Source: Macrothele yani
Lineage: Eukaryota; Arthropoda; Arachnida; Araneae; Macrothelidae
Reading direction: 5' to 3'
Length of the DNA stretch: 64,000 nt
Assembly (NCBI GenBank): GCA_039090855.1
Contig: CM077006.1
Location: forward strand, 44,773,336 to 44,837,335
Shown: positions 52,621 to 63,319 of the stretch, in pieces
How positions within the stretch are numbered: the first letter of the stretch is position 1
Layout: each line of letters opens with the position of its first letter
The notes under the pieces: generated by a model
What the model saw: only the letters and a program-made list of their open reading frames with translations
Databases searched by the model: none
What the model was told of the DNA's origin: nothing
Made by a program: the position numbers and the translations under genes

Positions 52621-53098
52621 GTTTTATCACCAGTAAGGTACTGACACAGAAAGTTGTATCCCTCCACTGCAGTAAACTCAAATATGCTATCATTTGTGCT
52701 GCTCTGTCATTGTATGTGAATTCACAAGGCACCTATCATGCACAAACCTTCATATACTGTCATACATCCACCACAATGTACTATACTATCCACAGGATAA
52801 TTCCAGGTCAGATGCCATACATTGTAAAGTTATTCATGTGACTTCTTGAATGAGTTCTTCAATGCATGCAGTGAGCAACTTCAATGCAGATTGTTGTTTA
52901 TCACATTTCTCTGAAAAATACACAGAACCATTTGGCAACCTGTCATTTTGACATCACTGCACTGCCATACACTTTGATATGCCGTCAATGAATATCAGCT
53001 GTGGGCATTTTCTTTTGCTCACAAACGCACATCACTCCCTTCAGTTTGGCACGAGACCAGTTTTCAAAGTGAGTCACTAATGTTCAATTGGCACAGCC
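52621..53098. other. Intron sequence, possibly mariner-related
   Basis: No clear coding text on either strand and no element ends. It could be a diverged N-terminal part of the adjacent mariner, but I cannot support that. Confidence 0.35.
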
Positions 53099-53337
53099 CA
53101 GGTATATATAGAATTTTCTTTTGGAGGGGGAAGGGGCAGAAAATCAAAGTTTTCAAAATTCATCGGGACAAAATAAAAATTACTGAAAAATAGAAAAAAT
53201 TAAAGCATTACTTTCTAATGTAAGTTTATGCATTTTTATTAAATCAAAGCATTCTTTTCTAATGTAAGTCCCATTTCAACAAAAAAATCTAAAACGTTTG
53301 GGGGTGACACCCTTAGCATCCCCAAAATATGCCCCTG
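53099..53337. mobile_element. 239-bp hAT-like MITE, second copy in opposite orientation
   Basis: The left end is CAGGTATATATAGAATTTTC; the right end inward is CAGGGGCATATTTTGGGG. The internal block AAAGCATT-TTTTCTAATGTAAG occurs twice. It is related to 48390-48624. No convincing 8-bp duplication (flanks GCACAGCC and TTTCACAG share only CACAG). Confidence 0.72.
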
Positions 53338-53553
53338 TTTCACAGTGTATCTCTAGCTGTGCACAGGATTGAACACATGTGGCACTGCACACTAGAGCAA
53401 TCTACTGAATGCATCAGCAACATTTTAGGTTATGACGATATTGGCGCCTTGAATAATGTCGTTTGTAAACCTTTCTTCCTGATCGACCGAAATAGAAGAG
53501 TGCAAAACAGCAATCAGCTGCACAGTGTATTATCACTAAAATGCTTACCAATA

Positions 53554-54766
53554 CACCGATAAACCATTACATTATAATCACCTACTTAATAAGCTGTAGG
53601 ATCCCCTTTAGCCTGCAAAACAGTGGCCATTTGGAGAGTCATCAATTTGATGAAGTGCCAATAGGTATCCTGGGGTATCTGGTACCATAATGTCAACAGC
53701 AGGTCTTCCAGTTTCCATACATTTCAGGGTGGTGGTGATTTAGCACAAACCCGCTTTTCCAAGTCGAACCACAAATGTTCGATTGGGTTCATGTCAGGTG
53801 AATTTGGAGGCCACGGCATTAACAGAAAGTCATCAGAATGTTCCTCGAACTACTCCTTGACGATTTTGGCAGTGTAGCAAGACGCATTATCCAGTTAGTA
53901 ATGGCCATCACCAGCAGGGAACACAATTGCCATGAATGGGTGAACTTGGTCCACAACAGTGTTCAGATACCTGACAGCTGTCGGAGATTGTGCTATTGGG
54001 ATAATGGGGACTAAAGTGCCCCAAGAAAACATTGCCCACCGCATAACACCACCACCACCGCCAGCCTGTTTCCGCCACACAGTGCATCCAGATGCCATAG
54101 CCTCCTTTGATAATTGGCATATTTGTGTTTGGCAGTCTACCTAATGCACCACAAATCTTGATTCGTTAGACCGGGCCCCTTTCTTCCAATCATCCATGGT
54201 CCAGTCTCTATGATCTTGGGCCCATTTCATGCGTTGTTGGAGATGACGTACGCCCGGATGGGTCTTAGGATATGCAGGCCCATGCGCAGAAGGCTGCAAT
54301 TAACTGTGTGCTGTGACACATTGTCCTGAGCACTACTGTTGTAGATGTGGGAGATTTGTCATACTGTAGCCTTCTGGTTGCTGTGAGCAATGCGCGACAG
54401 TCTCCACTCTTTTCTGGTATCAATGAGCTGCGGACAACACACGACTGGACGACAGTTCATCGTTTGGCCATCTGTGCACCACTTCTGATACGTACTCACT
54501 ACAGCAGCACGTCAACAACAGACAAGCAGTGCTGTTTCCAAGATCGTAGTTCTGAGGTGCTGTGCCATCACGACTTATCCTTTATCAAACTCCGATGAAT
54601 CGACAGCTTTTCCCATTCTGACTTCGAACACTCTACTAACCGAAAGCCGGTCCTTGGGTTGTATAATATATACTGCTCTGTGAACTTCACCTTCACCACT
54701 GTTCAGTCTCCAGATGCACTCATTTCTCTAGACTGTGGGTGGTCATAATGTAATGGCTCATCGGTG
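53554..54766 (-). mobile_element. Tc1-like transposon with inactivated transposase
   Basis: Ends CACCGATAAACCATTACATT and, inward from the right, CACCGATGAGCCATTACATT are flanked by TA. 1213 bp. Minus-strand transposase blocks: ARSNESRF near 54160 (first catalytic Asp changed to Asn); GGGGVMRWAMFSWGTLVPII; YLNTVVDQVHPFMA; LDNASCYTA (second Asp kept) near 53890; MPWPPNSPDMNPIEHLWF near 53815 (Glu kept); ends near GDPTAY. Stops and a frameshift are present. It is a relative of the swollen element at 12783-17705 and shows what one un-amplified copy looks like. Confidence 0.88.
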
Positions 54767-56777
54767 TACATGACGAGAAACCAAGTACCGTTTGGAAGTA
54801 TTGTTGGCTGCTAAAAATGTCTACAATGAAATCTATTAAGCAGATATGAAAACTGGATATGCACTGTGTAAACATGTTGACTATTCAAAAAATGTTCCAA
54901 TAAAAGAAAAATAATTGTTTACTTTGTAGCAATTCTGGACCAGACACCTTGTTGGTGCCTGACTGCTTCATCACAACAAAGTGCAACTTCATGATGCCAA
55001 TGTTGTCTGTCCTGGCCAGCAACAAAGTGATTTGTCACACACTCACCCTCTACATAGCCTAAATAAACTTGCATTGAATGATATCTTAAATTTCCTCAAC
55101 ATGGATATGCAGTTTGGTGAAAATATCCTCACACACATGCACAGTATGTGAAGGCAGCAGAGATTATCCAAAAAACTGTCACACGACTTTCCCAACATTC
55201 ACAAACATAAAATTGAATGTTTGTTTGTTGTTTGCTATACAAGTCTACAGTTTTCAATTTAGTACCACCAAATTTGGTATACTATTTCATGGTACTCTAA
55301 GTTAGACCGTAGATAGTTTTTGGAAGGGGTCAGGCCCCCCCCCCATACAAAATTTTTGTAAAAAGTTCCATTTTTTACTTTTAAGAACTGCAGCACAATT
55401 CAGCACTAAAATATCCGATCTACAGTCTAAGTTAGAGACCGTAGATAACAAAAGAGTGCAAAAATATCCATTTAATGATGTATTAAAAACACAAATGAAT
55501 AAAAGCTAGCTTTCACTACCAACGGGCAGCTCCATCAGGCAGAAATGCAATGTAATGTAAATAGAGAGTTCCAGATATTCAAAATTCAAAACCGTAAACA
55601 AAAGAATGATCAATGCCCTAGTCAAGTCGCATCCACATGACACGACATAGGTACATTGCATTTCAGTGACATGGAATTCTCAGAAGCGCACGCCAGATGT
55701 ACAGCAGTTCTATAGATGTTTCCTCGAAGGTAAGTATTTCCATTCCTCTTCCCTTTCTTTTTTGTTTTGTAAAAGTAAATTAACTAAATCAAAAAAATAT
55801 ATATATTTTTCACATTTGCAGGCATCCCAGCTACTTTTTTTTTTTTTTTTTTGCAGAAACATTACTGCATGAGCCAGTCACTGGCAGTGGCTCGCATTAA
55901 TTTGGAGGAACCCTGCTTTCACACAAACAACTCTATGTTGCCTGCTCAAGGTTTGGCATTCCTAAAAATCTCTACATTTTTGCTCCCAATGGAAAAACCA
56001 AAAATATTGTTTACAACAAGCAATAACCTAAATGAATTACAATAAATTTTATAAGTTTGTTGACGACTGCTTTAGGATTATCTTCCACACCAGTAGTCAG
56101 CATATGAACGTGCTATAATGAACAACTATATCATAATTACGTACAAATTTAGTAAGTAATATACTCACCTTTTTAATTATTTGGGTTATTTATTGTATTC
56201 CAAATCTGATCTACAGTCTATCTACAGTCTGTGTGCAAACATTTCTAGCACTTGTTATGTTGGCTTCTCAAGAGATGCTCACGTTTGGTAGTTTTACATG
56301 TAATGTTAAAAATTTACTGTGGGAAAGGTTGACCTCAGAGAGTTTATACACACAATATATTTTCATAAGATGAGTAAGTAAACCTATGGCATAACTCTTA
56401 AATAAGGTAAAGTTGTATGTTATTAATGATGAAACCCCATATTATTTGGATGCCATGTTTGCATCTCACAATATAGTAGTCCTGAAGACAGTACTAATTG
56501 GAATTTCTTTAGTTGTGGAGAACCCTTGTGTTGTCATTCATAGCTGGCTCACTTGGTTTTTGGAGTACAATAAATAACCCAAATAATTAACCTATTTCAT
56601 CAGTGGTCACGGTCTGATGCAGAAATGCATCTCTCTCAAGCTTGATGTGATGCAAAATGCTCTGTAAAGATGGAAACACAAAATGTCTTCTGATCAAATG
56701 CCAATCAATGTCTTTTGTACCCAACATGCACATACACTTCTGAACAGCCAGTTCTCGTGGATGATTTTTCCCACAAT
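54767..56777. other. Intron sequence with weak mariner and MITE traces
   Basis: At 54900-55050 the minus strand reads FVAGQDRQHWHHE-like text resembling the end of mariner transposase. At 55307-55450 GACCGTAGATA and GATCTACAGTC motifs with a poly-C run look like a small MITE, echoed at 56207-56230 (GATCTACAGTC). Nothing could be bounded; the rest is unassigned AT-rich sequence. Confidence 0.35.
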
Positions 56778-58550
56778 CATCATCATCATCATCATTGTCA
56801 ACCATTATCAATCCACTGCTGGACGAAGGTCTCCCCAAGTTTCCTCCACAACGGTCTGTCTTGTGCCAGTCTCCTCCATGTCACTCCCGCATACTTTCGA
56901 ATTTCATCAACCCATCTCCCATGTGGTCTTCTTCTGGGTCTTTTCCTGTCACTTGGAATCCAATCTAAAATTTTGGCTGTCCATCGATGGTCTGTCCTTC
57001 TGGTAGTATGCCCAGCCCATTGCCATTTCAGGGATTTAACTCTGATCATGATGTCTTCCACTCTTGTCATTTTTCGGATCCACAAGTTCCTCTTCTTATC
57101 TCTCCTGGTTACATCAAGCATGCACCTCTCCATGCTTCTTTGAGTTGTCTGCAGCCTTTGTATGTCTCTTTTAGTTAAGGTCCACGTCTCTGCACCATAC
57201 ATAAGCACTGGAAGGATGCATTGATCAAACACTTTTCTTTTAAGACATAATGGCATATTGCTCTTGAAAACTATGCTGTTTCTTCCAAAAGCTCTCCAGG
57301 CAAGTTTTGTACGCCGATTAATTTCTTCAGCAATGTGACCCTCATTTGATATCTGCTGTCCAAGATAAACGCACGTGTTTGTTATCTCCAGCTTTTCTCC
57401 ATCAATCGATAAATCTTCATTTCTTGTAAAAGCATTGAACATCACTTTTGTCTTCTCAAAGTTCATTTTTAATCCCACTTCTTTACTCTTGTCAGCAAGT
57501 TCCTGGATCATACTCTGCAGCTCTGATGGGGTAGTTGCAAAAATGACTACGTCATCAGCAAAACGAAGGTGGGTGAGATAATCTCCATTAATCTTTATCC
57601 CTTTGTTTTCCCAGTTCAGTGCTTGAAAGACATTTTCCAATGTGGCATTAAAGAGCTTCGGAGATATGGTGTCACCTTGTCTCACTCCCTTTCCAATTTT
57701 TATGTGTGTTGTATTTTCAAATAGCCGAATCTTTGCACTTGCATTTTCATAGATGTTATTAATAATATTAATGTATGCATCTTCAATAATGCAGGATTTC
57801 AGAGCCATTGTAACTGCTGATAGTTTCACCAAATCAAAGGCTTTTTCATAATCAATAAAAGCCATGCACAATGGAAGTTCATATTCCCTCGCTCTTTCAA
57901 TTAGTTCTCTCAGTACGTGGATATGATCTATTGTGCTGTAGCCACTCCTGAATCCAGCTTGTTCTCTCGGTTGAGCCATGTTCAGTGTCACCTTCAAGCG
58001 GTGTGAAAGAACTTTAGTGAAGATTTTATAAACCACTGACAGGAGGCTGATAGGTCTGTAGTTTCCTGAGATCCTCAATGTCACCTTTTTTATGTAGCAA
58101 GATCATTGTAGCGTTGTTCTAATCCTCAGGAATTTTTCCTTCATTAAGGCATCGAGTGAAAATTTGGGCGAGTACTGTTTCGATTTCTCTACTTGCTTCT
58201 TGTATGATGTCTACAGTAATTCCATCTTCTCCTGGAGCTTTTCCCCGCTTCATGTTCTTGATTGCAGAAATTTCCCACAATACCAACACTGATATGTAGA
58301 TTATTGTAGCTATGTCACATATTCCTGCCCTTATTTTTTTCAAAATATTCTGTTGCACATGCTCGATGTTCACTTCAGGCACAGCAGTAGCCAACTTACT
58401 CATTCCTGGTTCACTTGTTACCCCTTCTCGGCCCTTAGAAAACTTACTGCGCCAATCATCAACACTCACCTTTGACAGGATTTTATCCCCATACTGCATG
58501 TGCGATCTTCGCAAAATTTCAGTGCAAATTTCACCTTCAGAAGAAATTTA
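56778..58550 (-). mobile_element. 5'-truncated RTE-like LINE with ATG/GAT-repeat tail
   Basis: The element contains the RT and C-terminal region but not the endonuclease. Its 3' end is a short ATGATGATG microsatellite (minus strand, 56778-56798) lying directly after the reading frame. 5' truncation near 58550 is typical of LINE insertion. A target duplication was not identified. Confidence 0.85.
56798..58514 (-). pseudogene. RTE-like reverse transcriptase (428-residue open block plus upstream piece)
   Basis: The upstream piece (58514-58119) holds KNMKRGKAPGEDGITVDIIQ (finger motif) and ends at a TAG where relatives have Trp. After a one-base shift near 58080, a long uninterrupted frame follows: ISGNYRPISLLSVVYKIFTK, EQAGFRSGYSTIDHI, LPLCMAFIDYEKAFD (motif A), GVRQGDTISPKLF (motif B), LRFADDVVIF (catalytic F-A-D-D), NFEKTKVMF, YLGQQIS, YGAETWTLTKRD, and the C-terminal LKWQWAGHTTRR with RRRPHGRWVDEIRK, ending WRKLGETFVQQWIDNG. 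All RT catalytic residues are present. It is one stop and one shift from continuity over this region but lacks the endonuclease, so it is not autonomous. Confidence 0.92.
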
Positions 58551-59099
58551 ATAATAGAATGCTGTTCCACCACTCTCTGACACCTCTACAGACTCCATGT
58601 TTCCTACAGTGCACCTCATAAAAGTCGCATGGATGAAACCATTACTGGCATGCAGGGGAGGCCCACATGTATATACCATATGGATTCTGTTGAAGAATTG
58701 GTACAAAACAGAGTTCTAACCAAAAGTCCAGGACAACCTTGAACACCCCCCTCCCCATGGAAAATAACTATTGTGAAGAATGCATGAAAAACTTTTTTTT
58801 TTCAAGTACACAACCTCCCTTGTTTTAACATCTATTAAAATGCAACAATAGCTGAACTTTTTAACTTGGGTGAAAAACACATAGTAAGATCATGGACTAC
58901 CTTCTTTTTGTTTTCTGCAACTACACAGTACATGTTGATTAATTTTTCTTTCTGCTGATATTTTCCCCTTCCCATTTCTTCATTCTTGCTCTTCTTTTTT
59001 TCTTTATGCCCTCAGAAGTCAATAATTTCATTTATCATGCTGAAAGAACTTTCAACCTGAAGTCCATGAATGCACAATATAAAAGCTTTCATTGTTTTA
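58551..59099. other. Intron sequence, nothing recognised
   Basis: Plain sequence between the LINE and the second locus of the ~357-bp repeat; no coding blocks or ends. Confidence 0.45.
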
Positions 59100-59930
59100 G
59101 ATAAATGGTGTAACTTTGAGAAAATGAATACTTTTGAACATCTGCATCAATTCTTACAAATTTTCCAACTTCATCAGTTCCGTTTTTGGAAATTTCCCCT
59201 TCCTTATCAATCTTAAATGCAAACAGTTATGGGGAGAAATATTATTTAACAACAATACAGGAGAGCGGTTACATCTGGGGGAAGGGGATTTTATGATTAT
59301 GCAGGAAATCTATGCCCCCCCCCTTCTGTTTTAGGAAATTTCATCCCTCCATTTTCAAGCTGAAATACAAATAATTTATGGATAAAATAATATTTAACAC
59401 CAATAGAGCAGAAGGAACATCAAGAAAAAAATAATCACAATTACAGAAGAAATCTTCCCTATGTTGACATTCTGTTTTCAAAACTTTTGAAAGATGGAAT
59501 TCCGTTCTCAGAAGGAAAACGCCCTTGCCTCTTCACCACCGATCCCCCAAAATTCTGCTCAGTTGTGCACTGATCTCACGAATGCCCAAAAATGATAACG
59601 AAAAAATCAGAGTTCCTCGATTTTGCAGAAGAATCTCATGCCTGAAGAATTCAGGGAAATTTTCACGCTGTCTAACTTCCATTTTCACAAATTGCTGCGA
59701 ATGTTTTAAAGCTGAAATATGAACATTATGCAATAAAATGGTATTTAACAATACCAACAAGTACCAGACAGAGGCAACATCACGAGAGAAAAAATTTGAT
59801 TAAGGGAAAAATGTTCACTCCATTTAACTTCTATTTTCGAAACACAAAATACTTTCCCAGATAAAAAATGAACCCCCCCCCCAAAAAAAAAAAAAAAAAC
59901 GGAATTCCAAGTATATCATGTATGGTCATA
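59100..59930. repeat. Degenerate ~357-bp repeat, locus 2
   Basis: It opens GTGTAACTTTGAGAA-ATGAAT, as at 37358. Modules start near 59180, 59325 and 59680, each with CCATTTTC-A-CTGAAATA, TATTTAACA-CAATA and GCAGA-G-AACATC. The poly-C runs at 59314 and 59872 sit at the same module positions as in locus 1. Confidence 0.75.
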
Positions 59931-60085
59931 TCATCCACAGCAATACAACCTTTTTGCTCCAAAACATATATCCAAAATATCACAGGTCTCTTGGCAGAAC
60001 AAAAACTGGTTTATCAAGAAAATTCTATACAGTATGAATGAATTATAAAAAATTTGCTTACAATAGAATTTTAAAATATACTTAC

Positions 60086-60166
60086 ACACAAAATCGGTTC
60101 TGTTGTGACTCTTCCTAAGTACTCAACTTTCTGTTCTTCATTTCCTGCAAGTACCACAGGAGCTTG
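60086..60166 (-). CDS. ACADM: ACADM exon: end of the N-terminal helical domain
   Basis: This 81-bp, phase 0/0 exon encodes the 27 residues QAPVVLAGNEEQKVEYLGRV then TTEPILC. The acceptor is CTGTGTGCAG, the donor TGT|GTAAGT. It matches [23 protein letters not shown] in human MCAD and the human exon 6 length of 81 bp (from memory). The next exon continues [12 protein letters not shown], giving an uninterrupted family signature across the splice. Confidence 0.97.
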
Positions 60167-61175
60167 CTGCACACAGAAGAAAAAATGTTTTATTTTTTTA
60201 ATACCTTGATCAAAATTCCACACAATAAAAACATCTGACTACATCCTGCACTGATGCAAAATCTAAACAAATAATTTTTACAAGCAAAAGAAAAACAATA
60301 ATACATTATACTTCCACTTGTAGATCTAACTAAATTAAGTTGTGTAATAATTAAATTACAACAGTGAAAGTTCACAGTCTAATATTTAACCTGCATGATT
60401 TATCAGCAGTGGCACTTACAAAGAAACTTGAATGATACTTTAAAATTGCAAGTAAAACACAAATTTAATTATCAGCATCTATTGCATGTTACTTTGACAC
60501 TAGCACCTTTTAACAGTATATTCATGGTAATAATTGATGTTATGGCTATAACATGCACTATAAATATATCAAAATTACAGGTTTTTACTAAGGAATAAAA
60601 GGATATTTATAAGCCAAATTTTCAGGTAGTACCCTAGACCTTCCTCAGGACTGCCTGACTGGGATTTGAACAAAGACCCATCTTGGACGAATGGTCAGAA
60701 GCTGGCCCTTAGACCCCAGTGCCACCAGGATGGCAAAATGAAACACTCAGAAGCAGACAAGAAGAACTAATTGAAGTTTTCAATAGAAGAAAACTTAAAA
60801 ATATCTCTAAGCAAAACCAATAAATTCAGCTTTCTAATTTTCCAAAAGTAATAATTAATTAACTTGCTTTCTAATAATTTAATATTTTTTTTAATGTAAA
60901 AGCACACTTTATATGAATTTTGATTATAAGAAATTTGACAGACCCCCCCCCCCCCACACACACACACACACCCTCCGCCTCCAAATTACGGGGAAATAAA
61001 TATTTTTCAGTTTCTTTGGTCTGGTGTTATCTGCCACAGATAAATACTACACCCATGAAAATTCATGAGGGCCTGTTACAAATAAAAAAATTTTAAAGCT
61101 GTGTCCTGCCTTAGTTATGAACACAATGCAGACAACTGACATTAACCACAGCCAGCAAATAAAACAAGTTGGATT
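60167..61175. other. Intron with SINE fragment and poly-C/(CA)n tract
   Basis: A head fragment of SINE family 1 is visible at 60633-60735 (GGGATTTGAACAAAGACCC, then TTAGACCCCAGTGCCACC). At 60943-60973 a poly-C run passes into (CA)n. The remainder is unassigned. Confidence 0.6.
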
Positions 61176-61388
61176 ATCTCCTTTTTTTTTTTTTTTTTTT
61201 TGATTGGAGGTTTTTAATGACCACTGGCAGTCATTTGTCCCTAATTTAGGGCCTCTGGCCCCAGGGAAGAGAAAGAGCCAGCACTGTAAGACAAACACAA
61301 AACCCATGTCTCACCGGGATTTGAACCAGGACCCATCTTGGATGAATGATCAAAAGATTCGCTTAAACCACTGTGCCACCGGAGCGGC
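61176..61388 (-). mobile_element. tRNA-derived SINE, family 1 (copy 3), perfect 11-bp TSD
   Basis: The minus-strand head is GGTGGCACAGTGGTTTAAGCG with B box GGTTCAAATCC; the body contains CCCTAAATTAGGGACAAAT; the tail is a long poly-A (poly-T on the plus strand, about 61182-61201). CAAGTTGGATT is repeated exactly at 61165-61175 and 61389-61399. This is the cleanest copy and defines the SINE limits. Confidence 0.95.
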
Positions 61389-61399
61389 CAAGTTGGATT

Positions 61400-62092
61400 C
61401 AGTTTGATTTATTACCATTTACAATGGCAAAAAGAGAGAATGGTGAACTTTCGGTCTTGCTCTTCCTTACACACTCACTGGAGGACACTCAACAACTCCA
61501 TTCTCTTCTTGATCTACAAATGTGCTTTGTGAATTGTTTTTTCTTTCTGGACAGCACCACTATTAAATTAAGAGACATCCTCTGTTCTCATATGTTGAAA
61601 ACTTCAGTAGAATTCAGCCCAGAATACAATAATTGCACCGGAAACATAAAATTATGCAAGTATGGATGGTAGTAGTCCAGGTTAATGAAGGAAAAAAAAA
61701 AAATAGTGCTAAGTCTGAATATGAAAATCTCTAGTCCAGAGTATTGAACTAGCCACTTTTTTCAAATGCTGCTTCTGGAGTAATCAGAATCTTTCCTAAA
61801 AAAATTTATAAATATAATTCTTCATAAATTTCTTCATTTATTTATTATTTTCCTTTGCTACAGAAAAGTTACAAAATCCAGGAAAAGCATTTTCCAGCCA
61901 GAAAACTGGAAGACAACAGAAAAAAATCTGGAAAACTTGGTAAGTATGTACATTTTTTGTATATGTTATATGGAAAGGAGCTGGTCTCTTGGAAAATGTT
62001 AGATCAATAATTAACATCTCCAGAGAGACAGTCTTCAGTTAAAACCTGCAATGTGAGAAAGTGATATCGCCTTGTATTACAGTTTTATGATA
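61400..62092. other. Intron sequence, nothing recognised
   Basis: Unassigned AT-rich sequence. GAAAAAC-TGG and CCAG-AAAAC motifs near 61875-61940 resemble the interior style of the CARGGTT MITEs, but no ends are visible. Confidence 0.4.
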
Positions 62093-62826
62093 CAGTTAAA
62101 CCTCTATTAAAGGACACCTCTGAAAAATGGCAACCTCTGAACTACAGGTGAAGACTGGAATTTTAGCTAAGTGGCCGGTAAGTCAACAAAAGTTAGTGGC
62201 AAAAAACACCCCCCAAAAAAACTGGCTGGTAAGTTAACAAATCTTAGTGGCCAAAAAGGAAACAAGAACAGTGACAAAGGGGATTGCTTGAGCTAGCACT
62301 ACTATGCAGTTGTAATTTAAGTCAGTTAGGGCTAGAGAGGGGCACATTGGTGAGAAACATCGACATTGGATATTGATGTTTACTCATTCATAAAACAGCG
62401 ATAGTATCAGTGGTAATTTTCGAAGTACAGGTGAAAACCTCAATCGATGTTTTTGCTAATAATCAGAAGAATTCATACTTTTTCATCTGCAGCAGTAAAC
62501 AAGAGCATCGGTGGATAAAATCTCCACTCAATATAACGGTGATTACTCGCCAATTCAATATAATGGTGATTACTCACAAATTATATGCAAAAATTATCAA
62601 GTAACGAATAACACTTGTTAAAACTCTAGATGTATTGGTGGAAACCTTGATGTTTTCTTCAATGTATCGGTTCCTGTAGCATTAAGGAAAAGAAATCTAT
62701 TTTACTGATGAAACATTGACCAAAACAGCCATTGCATTACATAAATGAAATTCCCTCCTCTTTACAAGAATGCAGCAAAAAGAAATTCATTTACTTCATA
62801 TAGACCGTTACTTGGAGGTTTCACTG
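62093..62826. mobile_element. 734-bp pogo-type MITE
   Basis: The left end is CAGTTAAACCTCTATTAAAG; the right end inward is CAGTGAAACCTCCAAGTAACG; TA flanks both (62091-62092, 62827-62828). The CAGT-AAACCTC terminus is that of pogo/Tigger elements (compare 42589). No transposase inside. Confidence 0.82.
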
Positions 62827-63084
62827 TATAATAAACATGAAAATATTTCCTATTTGTCAACAGTACAGCATATTTCACGAAACATATAAAAAAGTTTGTT
62901 ATTACACAAACATTTACATGTATGATCCTATGCTTCAAAAAACAATATCCAGATATGCACCAACTTCTGTTAATTAATATTATTGTTTTAAGTTTCTTAT
63001 GTATTAAAAACAACAAGTTTAGATTATATCAGCATCTAATGTGAGAAACAAATAATTCTGAAAAACATAGTTCTACCAACTTAC

Positions 63085-63185
63085 ACCAAGTCCATTAGCT
63101 GCTATTGCAGTAGAAACACCAGTACATCCATATCCAAGTTCTTCTACAGCCATGCAGTCATCAAACAAGCTGAGACCTAATCCTC
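63085..63185 (-). CDS. ACADM: ACADM exon (first visible): N-terminal helical domain
   Basis: This 101-bp exon starts two bases into a Gly codon and ends in phase 0. It encodes (G)[18 protein letters not shown], then [15 protein letters not shown]. The acceptor is TGCTAATAG, the donor GGT|GTAAGT. It corresponds to [28 protein letters not shown] in human MCAD, and 101 bp equals the human exon 5 length (from memory). Everything 5' (promoter, mitochondrial targeting peptide, about the first 90 residues) is beyond the window. Confidence 0.97.
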
Positions 63186-63319
63186 CTATTAGCAGATTTT
63201 AAAATGATCAACTAGTGTTTTAGACATATACAATCAAAGTCATCTAAAGTTAGAGGTAAAAATGAAAACTATTTAATTCAATAGAATTTTCCATGTACCA
63301 ATAAAATAAATGCAATATA

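Noticed and set aside
56798..58084. A 428-residue open reading frame as a possible host gene
   Set aside because: It has all reverse-transcriptase motifs (FADD, RQGD, YGAETW) and a LINE tail.
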